A DNA stretch of 64,000 nt from Eledone cirrhosa (GCA_964016885.1 OZ024743.1:187923647-187987646), one strand, 5' to 3'; numbered from the stretch's first letter, positions 11,996 to 25,034 are shown. Program-made: numbers and translations. Notes: a model not told the origin generated them from the letters alone.

Positions 11996-14900
11996 TATCA
12001 ATGTTAAAAGTAAAGTTTCCTGTACGCAGGAAGGCTATTTACCAGATGCTATTCAGACTTTGGGTACATCACTACTAAATAGTGATTTTGCCATGTCGTA
12101 CCTTTGGTTTAAGCTCTTTTTTGTTTCTTGTTTGAACCTTCCTTTGAAATTATTTTATCACTTAAGCAGGATTTTCCAGAGGCATTAATTTCTAAACATC
12201 TTTATATCTTAAGAAAAAGAGTTGCAAGGATGATGATGGCCACACAGCTACTTTCTACATTTCATCGGAAATAGCATTTTTTTTTATTTCAAAGCTAATC
12301 AGTAGTCTATTTCCCCCAAGCATTATTCTATACTTTCCTTTTTTATTCTTTTATGACTACAGATGATTAGACATAATTATAATTCTTCAACAAATATAAG
12401 ATTAAGTTTTTCTTTTAATCTTTTCCAAGTACTTGTAGCAATTTCAATAGCAGGTGAGATTGCACATGCAAAAGTAAACCCAATATATATTTTGTGTGAA
12501 CTTTATCCCATATTAACTTGGAAATGTCTGATGCAGTCTTTATTACTTGGTTCATGAACTGCAGGTTTATGTAGAAGTAGAACTAGAATTTCATTTTAGT
12601 TCTGCTTTTGTAGCAGTATGAAAATAGTATAATAATATATTATCATTTGCTAACAATAAATAAAAAATATCTTAAGTATGAATGTGTAGAGATATGGTTA
12701 AAGGTGAAAGAAGAAGCCAGGGTGTTCATATAATGTCACACCAATCAGATATTGAAACCATTGTGAGTATCAATGCTTCAAAACTAACAATTGCACTAAC
12801 TGAACTATTTATTGACAAGATTTATGGCTCCAGGAAGAACACAATGAAAAATAGTTGCAACACATAAAGATGAGAGGAAGAATGCAAAATACTTTATTGT
12901 AGTTAATGCTTTATTGAATCTTTGATGTAGTCCATATACAAGTTAAATAACTTACAATAGTAGTTATTGGCGTCAGAGGAACTAGATGTTGGTGCCAAAA
13001 ATGAATGAATTATATAGAGGTTTGGAAACAGCAACCAGTCATTCAGTTTTATTTTGTTGTGAAGTAATCATTTAATCAAAATAAAATAATTGCATCTGAT
13101 GATAATGAATTATGATACATCCAGGGATAAGTGAATTTGATTAATTAGTAACATTAGTTAGATGCTGGCAAGTAGAATATATTGCAATAAACTCTGTAAC
13201 ATAAATAGCAGGTAGAAGTTATTTTGATTGCAAACCACAAATGTACCATTTAGTTAGACAGGAACAAGGATGGAAAAATAAAAACATTTGATTACTAATT
13301 AGATTTGAAAAATGAATAGATACAAAGGAAGCCATTGCTATAGTGGTGAATATAAGCTCTCTAATTCATTGGTTTTAAAACATTTAGACTGTTACTTTAC
13401 ACTGATAGAGGAATAAACAGTATTTAATTTCTAATTGAATGGCACTTTGCCAATTACATCTAAATTACCCTTGGCAACAAATATGCTTCATACTTAATAG
13501 AACTGAAAAATATAAGGAGTTTCAACCAGAAACCCATTTGGATGTTAGTTCATATTCCATTATTGATGCAGTATAATGTTCATAATATTGACACGTCATT
13601 TACAATCGCTATATATATCAAGAAAACATTACCACTCCCCTCATGTTAAATAGGAAATATGCACAACTAGAATCCTCATGATCACTTCAAATAATAGGCC
13701 TCATAATCACTGAGTACCTCTATCAACCAACACACATTCTCAAGATAGCAAAGGCTGAATCATTAAGACTGGCTTTCTTCTTTAGGGCTAGAACATATTT
13801 TTGCCCCATTCTACACAGCTTAAATGTGACCCATAATTGAATATTGTCCCAACATTTGGACATTTGGGACATTGCTGCAGTAACCACATAGACATCATAG
13901 ACTGCATCCAAAGAATGACCATATAAGTGGTTGGCAGGAAGTTGTCCAACAACAACTTGATCACACATGGGCTCTCACCTCTCTACATTTTCTACCACAA
14001 CTACAATGGCCTTTGCTCCTTGGTGCTGGCTGGTTGCACACTAGATTTACTCAGGTAATTTCAACTCAATATCTCTTCTAGTCATTAATATTGTGCATAC
14101 CATACTGGGGCCATATACTAGTGATTATAGCTAATTCATTCTCCCTAGCTGTTCAGTTTCATGGTATTCTCTCTCTACACATGTTTTCCCTCTAGTCATT
14201 GATTGCAGTTGTTCCAGAGAAGCATTAGTCACACCAATCTCACCAGGCTTAGAGGTTTTACAAAGGACATGGGCACCATTACTTCTTTCAGACAAAAGTA
14301 ATAATTTTTTTGAAATGTCATCCTTAATCTAATTATAAATATGTACTTTTAAGAAGCAGAACTATAAAAGTGGTGTATATATTTCTTTTAGTTACAAGGG
14401 TGGTATGGAATGAAATGCTTCCATAGTACATTAAACTGGAAACTAAAAATAATCACTATTAATAATTATTATCCAATACTTCCCTCTGTTCACTACTTTA
14501 ATAATTGCTCTCACATTCTGGAAACACCCAAATAGTCCTTACTTATCACCCACTAATCTTTCATGTTATCAATATTTGATGGGACATTTAACCTATTATC
14601 TTATCCTAGTTTATGTTTTTATTTAAATTTTTATCCTCCAAATTTTCCCCATAAAGGATTGGACACAAATATATATATATAAGAACTTTCAATGTTTATC
14701 AGGAAATGTAGTCACCCAAGTGACAGAAACATCTTACCCTCTCAAAGATAAGAAAATGCAGGTACCTATATGTGGCCCCTTACATTCTTAGAGATATCAG
14801 CAAAATCTTTCAGATCACACTCGGTCATATTAATTAAGTAAACAAAATACTGGATAATATAGTTGGCTCATGGAAACTCATGCCATTATTGATTAGAGAA

Positions 14901-15835
14901 GGCCTTTGACCTTTGTAAAACTTTATCTCATTAAGGTATCATGATAAATACACATGGTTTGTGTTGTTGCAGTTGCTGTTGCTTTGACCTAGATTGACCC
15001 TGATTGAGCAGAATTAAAGCATTCCACTCATGATGTTAGCATCATTTATTTGAGCAGAGAGAATCCCAAACTGTATTATCGAAGGTGCACTTTTCTAGGG
15101 TGCTAGAGGCGTGATTTGAGGGAGATGTGTCTGCTATTGTGTCACATAGAAGCACTTTCTTTGGCTCAGCAAACACATAGCTGAGGAATTAAAAGAATTC
15201 TAAGTGTATCTATAAACAATGTGTCAGATGATAGCAGATATTTAAGAACTATATTATAAAATTGTGTTAATATGACAGGAACTGATAAAAAGTTGTGATA
15301 ATTTAGATTAGTTTGACACATTGAGAAGAAATGCAAATGTGAAGAGGATGGAAAAAATTGTAATGACAGCTGCGTCTTGACATAAAATTACCCATTCCTT
15401 TTGATTAGAAAATATGTTAAAATGAATTTATTCATCATTAATATGGAATGATTATATATGTGTTATTAAGATGTTTAGTTCAAGACTACATGGTTTGGTG
15501 TTCAATCTCACTGAATGGCAGCTTGGACAAATGTCATCTATGATAGAAATAGGTCAGCCAAAGCTTTGTGAAGGAAATCTAGTGGACAAAGACTTTGTGT
15601 AAGTCCATTGGAGGGACAGTACTGTGGGTGGTACGTTTAATCTATCACCTGGTTTAACTCCACCACTTGACTCATAGGACACTTTAAGGCCATTCTTGAT
15701 CAAAAGATTAGAGCTTGGTTTCTGGCGTGATGTTAACTTTTTCTCTGCTTTCCCCCAGACTTGGATGCACCCAAAAAGGTCCTAATGCTGTATTCTCCTT
15801 TTAAAGCCATTAAATATATTTGCATATATATAGCG
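11996..15835. other. 3.8 kb AT-rich stretch, no gene seen
   Basis: All frames here are under 82 codons and show no domain. No SINE head, LINE motif or long tandem array was seen. It could be intergenic or intronic; nothing in the sequence decides. Confidence 0.5.
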
Positions 15836-17383
15836 GTGCAAGTTAAAGGTAGTATAATAAGTAAGGCAATCAAAGATATGAAGACAGGCAAGGCAGCTGG
15901 GCCTTCGGAGATAGTTGCTGAGATGTTGAAGGCATCTGGTATGGTGGGACACACTATGGTCACCCGTATAGTTAACCAAGTAATACAGAATGGGGTTATA
16001 CCGAAAGACTGGCGTAGCAGCATCATCATTAACTGCTACAAGGGTAAAGGGGATGCTCTAGATAGGGGAAACTATAGAGGCATTAAGTTAGTTGACCAGG
16101 ACCATGAAGGTAACAGAAAGAGTTATAGTGCAACTAATCAGAGAGCGAATTGATCTAGATGAAATTCAGTTTGGGTTTGTGTCAGGTAAAAGTACCACAG
16201 ATGCTCTTTTCCTTGTACGACAACTACAAGAGAAGTACCTAGCTAAAAGCAAACCCCTCTACTTAGCTTTTGTAGACCTGGAGAAAGCTTTTGACAGAGT
16301 GCCCCGCTCCATTATCTGGTGGGCTCTTAGAAAACTAGGTGTAGATGAATGGCTTGTGAGAACTATACAAGCTATGTATAATGAAACAGTCATTAAGGTT
16401 AGAATTAACAATGAATATAGTGAAGAATTTAGGGTAAAAGTTGGCGTTCATCAAGGCTCTGTCCTTAGCCCCATCTTATTTATTATTGCCCTTCAGGCTA
16501 TAACAGAGGAGTTCAAGACCGGCTGCCCATGGGAACTCCTATACGCAGATGATCTAACGCTCATAGCTGACTCAATGGCTGAACTAGAAAAGAAATTCCA
16601 AACATAGAAGCATGGCCTAGAATCAAAAGGCCTTAAAGTTAACCTGTCTAAGACTAAAGTCCTAGTTTGTAGAAAGGAAAATAAGGCACAGGTACCCTCA
16701 GGGAAATGGCCGATGCTCAGGTGCAATAGGTAGCAAGTGTCCAAAGGATACTAGCCCCTTCTATTGCCCAGATGGTTCTATAAAAATAGTAGACACTGTC
16801 CGTTACCTGGGTGCCGAAATCAGCAGTGGTGGAGGGTGTTCTGAAAGTACAGTAGCCAAAGTCAGAACGGATGGAAAAAGTTCAGAGAGCTTATACCGCT
16901 GTTGGCCACAAAAGGTTTCTCTCTAAAAATGAAAGGCAGATTGTATGATGCTTGTATACGAACAGCAATGCTACATGGCAGTGAGACATGGGCATTGCGT
17001 GCAGAGGACCTGCGTAGACTGGAAAGGAACGAAGCATGCATGCTCCGTTGGATGTGTAATAGTAATATACGTGAACTGCACACATAAATGAACTAAGTGA
17101 GAAATTAGGAATAAGAGGGATCAGATGCTGTTTACTCGAGAGAAGACTACGTTGGTATGGCCACGTGATGCGCATGAAAGACGACAGCTGTATAAAAAAG
17201 TGCAGGGCGATCAAAATTGACGGTAGCTACGGAGTAGGTAGACCCAGAAAAACTTGGGACGATCTGATAAATTTCGACCTTACACACTTGCACCTCTCTA
17301 GGACAATGTCACTAGACCGAGATCTTTGGCGCTACACAGTAATACAGAAGACCCGCCTTGCCTATGTACAAAGCGAAACCTAA
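15836..17383 (+). pseudogene. LINE reverse transcriptase, frameshifted relic
   Basis: Frame 1 (to about 16098) has DMKTGKAAGPSEIVAEML and NYRGIKLVDQ, the N-terminal RT motifs. After a shift, frame 2 (about 16092-16604) holds QFGFVSGKSTTDALFLVRQL, FVDLEKAFDRVPR (motif A), GVHQGSVLSPILF (motif B) and LLYADDLTLIA (motif C, catalytic YADD intact), ending at a stop where the family continues with GLKVNLSKTKV. Further frames give KGFSLKMKGRLYDACIRTAM, HGSETWALRAEDLRRLERNE and, at 17165-17383, GRPRKTWDDLINFDLTHLHL. The enzyme would copy element RNA at a nicked target. The breaks make this copy inactive. Confidence 0.85.
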
Positions 17384-17740
17384 AGTCAGTAGGCACCTCT
17401 TAACCAATTATACACCCCAATCCACTACCCTACCCTATCCTCCCACTCCCACCAACAGCACGAGAAAATGAGATCGAGATCGTGTAGGTGTGTCACGAGA
17501 AAAAAACACACAGTCCACGCTGTAATGTGGTCGTGTGGGTAACACGGTAAACAGTTCCCAGTTCCACACTGTAAATATGGTTGGTGTTAGGAAGGGCATT
17601 CAGCCGTAGAAAACCTGCCAGATAGTCCTATATGAGCGAGACACGGTCACCTGACCAACCTTGCCTCAAGTGGGACAACTCCCGTCTAACCCATGCTAGC
17701 GTGGAAAGTGGACCTTAAACGAGGATGATGATGATATATA
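15836..17740 (+). mobile_element. Non-LTR retrotransposon (RTE/jockey-like LINE), 5'-truncated
   Basis: The segment carries a reverse-transcriptase ORF relic, a C-terminal region and a 3' UTR ending in (gat)n near 17725-17735. No apurinic-type endonuclease precedes it, so the copy is 5'-truncated. The 3' UTR includes ggttggtgttaggaagggcat and ccatgctagcgtgg, shared with the SINE family A tail. Its coding part is at least twice frameshifted. Shorter copies of the same family lie at 23885-24425, 42400-43260, 50405-51310 and 57165-58095. Confidence 0.85.
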
Positions 17741-17756
17741 TGCAAATGTAAACTCA

Positions 17757-19345
17757 TAAACGATGCATGTGACACTTCGACTAAAAAATACATACGATTA
17801 AAACCACCAGAAGACTTAAAACTCAGACCAATGATAACAGGCCTTGCATGTGAAACCCACAGACTTAGCAACTTCTTCGATATCCTACTAAAACATATAC
17901 AGAGCTACATACGGGATGACCTTGATATGCTGAACGACCTACTGAAAACACTAAGTCAAAACACTATTATTGTCTCCTTTGACGTAGTAAATCTCTACAC
18001 TAACATACCCCATAACTATGGAATAACAGCAATCCAGTATTGGCTAGACACTCACCAATCTGAAATACTAACACGCATCAACAGAAACTTTATTATTGAT
18101 AGACTCTGATTTATCTTACAGAATAATTTCTTTACTTTCAATGATTCAACATACCAACAAATCTCAGGTACCACAATGGGTACAAAGGTAGCCCCCACAT
18201 ACGCCAACTTAGTCATGGGATTCCACGAACAACACATTTACAACCAATCCCTTCTATTATTCGAAGACTATTTCCTTACACATTTCAAAAATAATTGGAA
18301 GAGATACCTAGACGGTTGCTTTATACTATGGGAGGAAGACATGAATACACTCACTCTTTTCAAAAAGATGATAACAATATTAATAATAACATACAATTCC
18401 CAATGGAATCCAACTCCAAGGAATGAGACTTCTTTGATATCGTTAGTTTAAAAACAGATGGGAAAATAGAAAGAGACATCTTTTATAAACCCACGGACAG
18501 TGCCTCCTGTTCACATCAAATCACCCAAAACAATTTAACATCCCTTTTAACTTAGCCAAACGTATATGCATCATAGTATCAGACCCAGCTAAACAGGAAC
18601 AAAGACTAAATGAACTAAAAATCACACTTACCTTAAGAGCCTTCAGACTTGACATAATTAATAATGGAATAGACAGCAAAACACGCAAATGTTCATCAAC
18701 CCAACAACCCAAAGCACAGAACCACAAACAATACCTTACCATATGTATCCACGTTCAACCCCAGAAACACCGAAATGTTCGACCTCCTACGCCCCCCCCT
18801 CCCTCATTCTATTTCAAGATGAAAAAATGAAAAAGCATCCTAGAAACATACAAGATCATTAAAAGTAAAAGGCAACCCAAATCACTAAAACACATTCTCC
18901 CTGGAGTAAATATACACAAACCAATCTCCATCCTTACGGTAACAAAATGCAGAAGAACAAACTGTGGCATATGCCTATACTTAATTGAAGGACAACAATT
19001 CACATTTAAAGATGGCCAAACTTTCACAGTGAAAAACAACTTCACCTGCAACTCAGAGAACCTGATCTACGAAATCCCATGCGGTGGCTGACGACATAAC
19101 TATATAGGACAGATGGGGGTGTCATGACGCAAAATAATGAACATCCATCGCCAACAAATCTGAGACGTAAACACAAGAAAAATCTTCTTAAATGGCCACA
19201 TTGCAGATTGTGCAAGAATGACCCTACCCAACTTTAAAATCTTCTGCATTTACAAGTGCCCCGATTCTTTCACTCAACAACAAAGAATAAAGAAAAACTA
19301 TTTATTAACAGATTTAAACCAAAATTGAATATGTATCACCCCCAT
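17757..19345 (+). pseudogene. Penelope-like RT plus GIY-YIG endonuclease, broken
   Basis: The frame from about 17757 reads KYIRLKPPEDLKLRPMITG, then motif A SFDVVNLYTNIPH. A stop at 18107-18109 is followed in the same frame by SGTTMGTKVAPTYANLVMG (motif B) and RYLDGCFILW, where the usual DD pair of motif C reads DG. Frameshifts follow. KTDGKIERDIFYKPTDS is visible from about 18450, and the endonuclease part has CRRTNCGICLYLIEG, then NLIYEIPCGG, a stop, HNYIGQMG and HRQQI, the GIY-YIG landmarks. Loss of one catalytic Asp plus several stops and shifts mean no activity. Confidence 0.82.
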
Positions 19346-19400
19346 TAGATTTTCTCTCACACACCACGAAATAAGAAAGAAATTGCTCATACGCATATTT
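17757..19400 (+). mobile_element. Penelope-like element, 5'-truncated and decayed
   Basis: It begins directly after the (gat)n end of the LINE, in RT sequence, and runs through a GIY-YIG endonuclease region. The order RT then GIY-YIG and the motif set are typical of Penelope-like elements. No LTR-like repeats were recognised at its ends. The T-rich stretch to about 20000, with caaaaccggtt, could be its 3' flank. Confidence 0.82.
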
Positions 19401-19499
19401 TCCAAAAGTTCAAGATTGAAACCCACCACTGATGCTTTACTGTTTTTCTTTTAATTTCCCACCACAAGGGCACAGTAACAGACAAGCTGAAACATACAC

Positions 19500-20113
19500 A
19501 CACGTTTTTTTTTTCATATATACACTCTCACACGTACACACTTATACTCTCTAAAATCATATTAAAAAAATAGAATTTCTTTTACAACCCTACTTTTGCC
19601 AATCCCATAGAATTTGTCTCTAGTTTACAATCTCCCTCTTCGCCACCCACATCTGAACTCTTGACTAGCCCATTAACATAATTGAGATGCACACACATAA
19701 TTACAGAATATCTCCCTAAAAACAATTTTGTTCTGTGTGAAAAAACACAACTAGCACCACTGCTCCTGCTACTACCATGACTACACCTCTCTCTATATAT
19801 ACACAAGATTTAATTTTTCCAGTCTCCTTCTCAACAAGGATGATGAAAAAAAACTTACCTCAACACTTAATTTTAAATCTATAATTTTTAGATTTTTAAT
19901 TCTTATTAATTCTTTTTAATTGTAATACTCAACATTTGGTAAGATGAATTTTACTAATACATCAAAACCGGTTATACTTTATATACATTATGAACCTCTT
20001 CTTTTCAAAGAATTGTCACTCTCTTTTTTTCAATAATGTCACATTGACAAATCAAAGAAAGGAGAAAAAAGAAAAACAAACTCTTAAATATATTTTCCAT
20101 GCTTTTTTCCAAT
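19500..20113. other. AT/T-rich stretch without gene
   Basis: Contains a poly-T run near 19506-19514 and an A/T-rich segment at 19850-19980; nothing coding was seen. Confidence 0.4.
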
Positions 20114-20148
20114 TTCTCTCTCTCTCTCTCTCGAGAGAGAGAGAGAGA

Positions 20149-20180
<32 letters not shown>

Positions 20181-20198
20181 TATGTGTGTGTGTGTGTG
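20114..20198. repeat. (CT)n-(GA)n palindromic microsatellite followed by (GT)n
   Basis: A CT run (20114-20132) turns directly into a GA run (20133-20180) around tctcgaga, so the two halves are self-complementary and can form a hairpin. A (GT)n run follows. Confidence 0.9.
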
Positions 20199-20470
20199 AT
20201 GGTTGGTAATAGGAAGGATATCCATCCACAAAAAAAACCTGTCAAGAGGACTCTTCAGATCTGTTGAAAACATGTCAGCCACCCTTATGATGGGCCTATG
20301 ATTAAATGCACTTAGTAGAGAAAAAAATATATGTAAGCAAGATGCAGACCCCTGAACCATTTGAGAGCTCTGTAGCTTCACTTGAATTCTGACTTAGTCC
20401 ATGTAAACCTGTCCAACCCTTGCTAGCAGAGAAGATGTTCATTAAATGTAGTTTAGGGATTAGAGAGTTA
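20199..20470 (+). mobile_element. Degraded LINE/SINE 3' tails
   Basis: Two diverged tail pieces are visible: ggttggtaataggaaggatatcca near 20200 and tccaacccttgctagcagagaa near 20409. No coding sequence is attached. Confidence 0.5.
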
Positions 20471-20499
20471 GATTCAAGGCGGCTATTAAACATTGACTG

Positions 20500-20600
20500 C
20501 TGCTGCTCATCATACGATACAACTTGCCTGGACTTGTGCCTTGGAGGGGAAATTTCTCTGTAAAAAAACCCATGGTCATTTGTGACTGAAGGGGGTCTTT
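20500..20600 (+). mobile_element. SINE 3' tail of the A' type
   Basis: Contains gtgccttggaggggaaat and catggtcatttgtgactgaagg, matching the end of the SINE at 40395-40750 (tttggagagtaacc..., catggtcattcatgaccgaagg). Confidence 0.55.
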
Positions 20601-20611
20601 ACCCTATATAT

Positions 20612-20920
20612 AAATGTTTCCTTGAGCAAGACACTTTATTTCACATTGCTCCAGTTTACTCAGCTGTAGAAATGAGATAAGACTGGGGTCCCTATCATTC
20701 CACTGCAAAGTGGTCGTGGAGGTGCCATGGCAAAAAAAGCAAACAGCCCACACTGTGACGTGGACGTGTAGGTGCCACGGAAAAAAAAAGCACCCGGCAC
20801 TCACTGTAAATGAGGTTGGTGTTAGGAAGGGCATCCAGCTGTAGAAATCAAGCCAGAATCAGTTCCCGTCCCACCCTTGCAAACAGGGAAAAGCAAACGT
20901 AAAATGATGATGATGATATG
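20612..20920 (+). mobile_element. SINE family A, head missing, two tail modules
   Basis: Begins at gtttccttgagcaagacact without the tRNA head, then carries two copies of the tail module (starting at about 20701 and 20751), ggttggtgttaggaagggcat and a (gat)n end. The head may have been lost by 5' truncation. Confidence 0.8.
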
Positions 20921-22459
20921 TGTGTGTGTATATATATTTATATATAGTTTGACTTAACTCTGCACTAACAGAGTTTTTATGTTTCTTAAATTATGTTTCT
21001 TAAATTACTATCCTTAACTTATATTTAACATAGGTAATAGATGATTTTAAACATATGATTAATTTTCTGTGTCTAAATATTATTTTTAAAATGATATAAA
21101 ATATAGTTAATCTGCTCTTGTTTGCATTTTATTTTATTTTGATTGTGAAAGTGGGGAAAAAGTATCACATTATATTTCAATAATATTATGCAGGAAATGA
21201 CCAATATAAATTAGCGGAAATTCCATTCAGCAATAAATATAATTAGTGACAAGTAGGGGGGGCTTATCACTATATTATTCAAAGCAATATGACAGTCTTG
21301 ATGTTGTCGCTCAATTTACTAGAATGACTAAGTACATCTCTTAGGAAACTCATTCTACCCACTAAAAAAGAAAGAACACATTAGACAATGTAGTCTTAGA
21401 AACACTCTTTAAGAAAAGGAAGGCATGGTTAATCTTAAATTGCTTTTGACCATAAGTCATAGGTAGCAGTGACAACAAACTCTAATTAATTCAGTATATA
21501 AACATATATACTCTTTTACTAGTTACAGTGATCGGAATGTTGCTATGTTAAGCACAGCCATCAAGGGATTTGGCTAATCATAACGGCATCAGTACTTATT
21601 TCAGTCCAGAGCTGCCACCAGGGGGTTTCAGGAAATTCTGGCTATGCACTCTAAATCCCTAGGGAATTTTTTCACCAGTTCCTTTGGTTAACGTTTTTGT
21701 ATATTAAAAAAAAAACTTATATTTTAAACTTATTTTTGCCCCTCTTGGCAATGGACCTGTTTCAGTCTGGTACTTATATTATCAGTAATTATTTGACATA
21801 CACAGACCCAACAGAACTACACATGTATGTTTTATAACATATTTAATTTTATTGCCATACAAGAGATTTAATCTGTGATTATGTGTTGGAATTAACACAG
21901 TTACATAAGAGTCAAATCATTTTAGTTGTTAAAAAGTAATATACTGCACAGTATTAACTCTTTGTTGAATAATTTTACAATAGTGTATCTCCTTAAGTAC
22001 CTAAGTCTTCTATTACACATACATAATCTGGTCAATCTTATTTGATTCTACTATACCTTAGATATCTGAGAAACAGGTAGTTCAGATTTATTTTTATAAC
22101 AGAATTTGAAATGCATTAATATACATTTAAATTCTAAAATTTTAAATATACTTATATTCAATGAAATTGTTCTGCAACTGTATCATTTCTTATGCTTTCA
22201 GTCAGTAGTTGTCAAGCTTCCATCAGCTCATGAGAAAAAATATTAATTAGTATTAATAAAACTGTCACAGTAAAAAAACAAACTACTAGATGGAAAAATA
22301 CAACTCCCAAAACCTTATGGAATTATTATCAGTTTGTTCTTATCACACCTTCCTCAACAACGTGAGGTTTTAACCACAAAATTATTTTTTAGTATGATTA
22401 AGTAGGATTTAAACGTATAAATATGTTTTTTGCGAAAATCATATCATTAGATTAATACT
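20921..22459. other. AT-rich stretch, no gene seen
   Basis: Only short frames are present. The text near 21540-21690 (gccatcaaggg..., gcactctaaatccct) may be an old repeat, but I cannot place it. Confidence 0.45.
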
Positions 22460-23086
22460 TTAATAGTTTAATACACTATAGATAAGTAAAAGTTTTATGC
22501 AACGATACTTTAGAAATATAAAGTTCAGTTTGATAATTTTACAAAATACAATAAATATTAAATTACATGAATTCTTTACGAATAGGAAAACTGAAATTGA
22601 TATTTTAAAAATAGCTTTGGAATTAAAGCCATATATTCTCTTTCTAGTGCAGAAAATAAACATTTTGAAGAATTGGTCAATATTTTCTCCATGGGTTCCA
22701 GTATATTGCCAAAAGAGATTTTGTATGTATATTGATATTTTAGAGACTTGAACAGGAATCGATTTTTTCATGAATCTGATATTATGACGGTTGTTTTTTG
22801 TATTCATTATTTTAATTGATATTTTCGCATAAGAAATAAATAAAATTGCAAAACAAAACATGTTATGAGCTTGTTTACTTGTAACTAACTTGATGGTTAT
22901 GATGCCATTCAGGAGGAAACGTCTGCTATCAGGTGACTGAATGAGTATTGAAAACTGATAATTTATAAATACATCTTGTTCAAATGAACTATAATCTTTC
23001 ATTGACACCTGGTATTGATATATTACTGTTTGTTTCAACATTTTAACACATTTTTCACTGTTGGCATGAGTTTTATAGGCTTTCAA
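22460..23086 (-). CDS. Unassigned 208-codon open frame
   Basis: This is the longest open frame in the window outside microsatellites and transposon relics. The first ATG is at codon 16 (about 23041), giving 193 residues. The product would be basic and rich in Ile, Lys, Phe and Asn, with a hydrophobic C-terminal stretch (SVFLFVKNSCNLIFIVFCKI). No domain, repeat or signal peptide was recognised, and composition follows the AT-rich DNA. No splice sites or promoter could be argued. It could be chance, an exon of a lineage-specific gene or a transposon remnant. Confidence 0.15.
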   Translation of the reverse strand: MKAYKTHANSEKCVKMLKQTVIYQYQVSMKDYSSFEQDVFINYQFSILIQSPDSRRFLLNGIITIKLVTSKQAHNMFCFAILFISYAKISIKIMNTKNNRHNIRFMKKSIPVQVSKISIYIQNLFWQYTGTHGENIDQFFKMFIFCTRKRIYGFNSKAIFKISISVFLFVKNSCNLIFIVFCKIIKLNFIFLKYRCIKLLLIYSVLNY

Positions 23087-23880
23087 ATTTTAATGTTTGC
23101 TTGAATATCTAATGCAGTTAATTGTTGATTCTATTATCTTTACTTGATTATACGTAGCGCCCAAATATAGATAAATAAATGCCTACAGGTAACCAAAGAT
23201 GTCTAGCAAGGTATTTTGGGTTGAATGCTAACATATTACCAGTCATTTTGTGCTTTTCAAACTCATAATTTACAAAAATGTAGAAATTACAGCATTTGAC
23301 CACCATTTTAAAGATGCAGTGGTGGGTATGTGTGTTGATGGAGATTTGGTTGATCAAATGAAGAATTAGAACAAATTCTTAGAAGCTCCCTCACATATTT
23401 TTGGGAGAACTATGAGTTATATAAGGATTACAAAATATAGTAAGCTATGAGCATCAAAGACAGATCTATAGAGTCTAGAAAGAAATAAGCCAAGTGTGAC
23501 CCAGTGTAAAGTTAACTTGGATTAGGGTAGAACATGAACTAATTAAAAAGCTAATTGTGCATTAAAATATCAAACTATGTATATAACAAGATGGCTGCAT
23601 CAGCATAGACTACATGTGTGTGTGCTTGTACATATATTTGTGCATGTGCGTGTGTGTGTGTGCACGCATGTGTGTGTGTCTGTCTGTCTATCCATGGGAA
23701 GGAAAAAGGAAATGAGTGTTCTATCTAGTGAAAGAGAGTTAATTTATTATGATTCACACAGGTAACATGTATTACACTACCTTAAGTTTCAATGATTAGT
23801 CGTGATAGTAACTGCAGACTACACAACATTGCAGAATGTATGAAGCAGTGGTGAAATGTGTAGGCCTAACTCATCATACC
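23087..23880. other. No gene; (TG)n-rich patch
   Basis: The stretch at 23600-23690 is a TG-rich imperfect microsatellite. The rest is AT-rich without coding features. Confidence 0.5.
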
Positions 23881-23884
23881 TCCT

Positions 23885-24425
23885 TGCTGAGGTTCAACTG
23901 CATGAGGTTGGCCTTCCTCACATCATCCCATGCTTTCCTGGGCCTTACCAAGGTTTCCTTTTAATTTGAGTGCTCTGCATTTGTTTATGTAGTTTTCATT
24001 CTTTATATGCATTAGATGTCCATACCATCACAATCTCTTCTCCTGCACATTGTCCCCAATGCCTCGTTTCTCTCTCAGCCCTTTGATGCTTCACCACTCA
24101 TGTATTACACATCTATTGGAAAATGCATGCCTTATTCATTTCCAAACTTTTTAAGTCCTCCTTGCACAAAGTCATAGTTCACTATTATGTAGCATTGCTG
24201 TTTGCACGCAAGCATCATACAACCTGCCTTTCACTCTGAGGAATAGATCCATTTTAGACAGCAGTGGTAGTGGCTCCCAAAATCTTTTCCAACTGGCCCT
24301 CACCCTGGCTATTGTATTTTCAGAACACCATCCACCACTGCTAATTTGGTATCCCAGGTAGCAGAAGCTTTCAACAACATTGCACCTGATGAATTAAGCC
24401 TATGCGTTGCTCAGCTGCTTCATGC
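23885..24425 (-). mobile_element. Antisense LINE fragment (RT C-terminal region)
   Basis: On the minus strand it reads cttctgctacctgggatacc, then agcagtggtgg, then a segment containing gtgaaaggcaggttgtatg, the counterparts of the LINE at 16800-16970, followed by diverged forms of the downstream ORF with stops. It lacks the 3' UTR and RT core. It is older than the copies at 16 kb and 57 kb. Confidence 0.7.
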
Positions 24426-24539
24426 ATTCTGCACAATCATGTATAGTCTGTAATTGCTGCCATAACTATGCTTTGAAACCTAAGGTAGTGTAATACATAT
24501 TACATGTATGAATCATAATAAATAATATATATTTATATA

Positions 24540-24660
24540 TATATAGAGAGAGAGAGAGCAATGGCTTCTATGGGATAGAACTGATTCATTTAAAGGAAAT
24601 CATAAGGAAATATATATTGTGAGAAAGAGAGAGGGAGAGCGAAGGGGTGGGGAGAGAAAT
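24540..24660. repeat. Short (TA)n and (GA)n tracts
   Basis: tatatatata followed by gagagagagag near 24545-24560, and a second purine-rich gagaaagagagaggg tract near 24622. Confidence 0.7.
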
Positions 24661-25034
24661 TACTGGTTCATTAGCAGTGCTTTGTTTCAAGGCTACACAA
24701 TAAAACTGAATAACATTGTGATGTAATAGACAGATGAAATCACCTTGTTTTTATACACACAAACACATCAGCTTTGTGGTCAGAAAAAAAAAGGGGCTGG
24801 TTGGATTAGTTTTCGATATCTTTTTGACGAAGTTGATTTTAAAAACATAACAAACATAAACTAAAAAACAACAAAGCCCCAGTTGACTCCATGCTTTCAA
24901 AGCAGGTCTTTATATAAATATATATATGAGATAAGATATATATTTATATTGTCATCTACATATCTTTATCTTTCCCTTCAACTTCCGCGCTTTCACTTTT
25001 CTCTTATCGCCATCCTCATCGTCGTTTCACGCAA

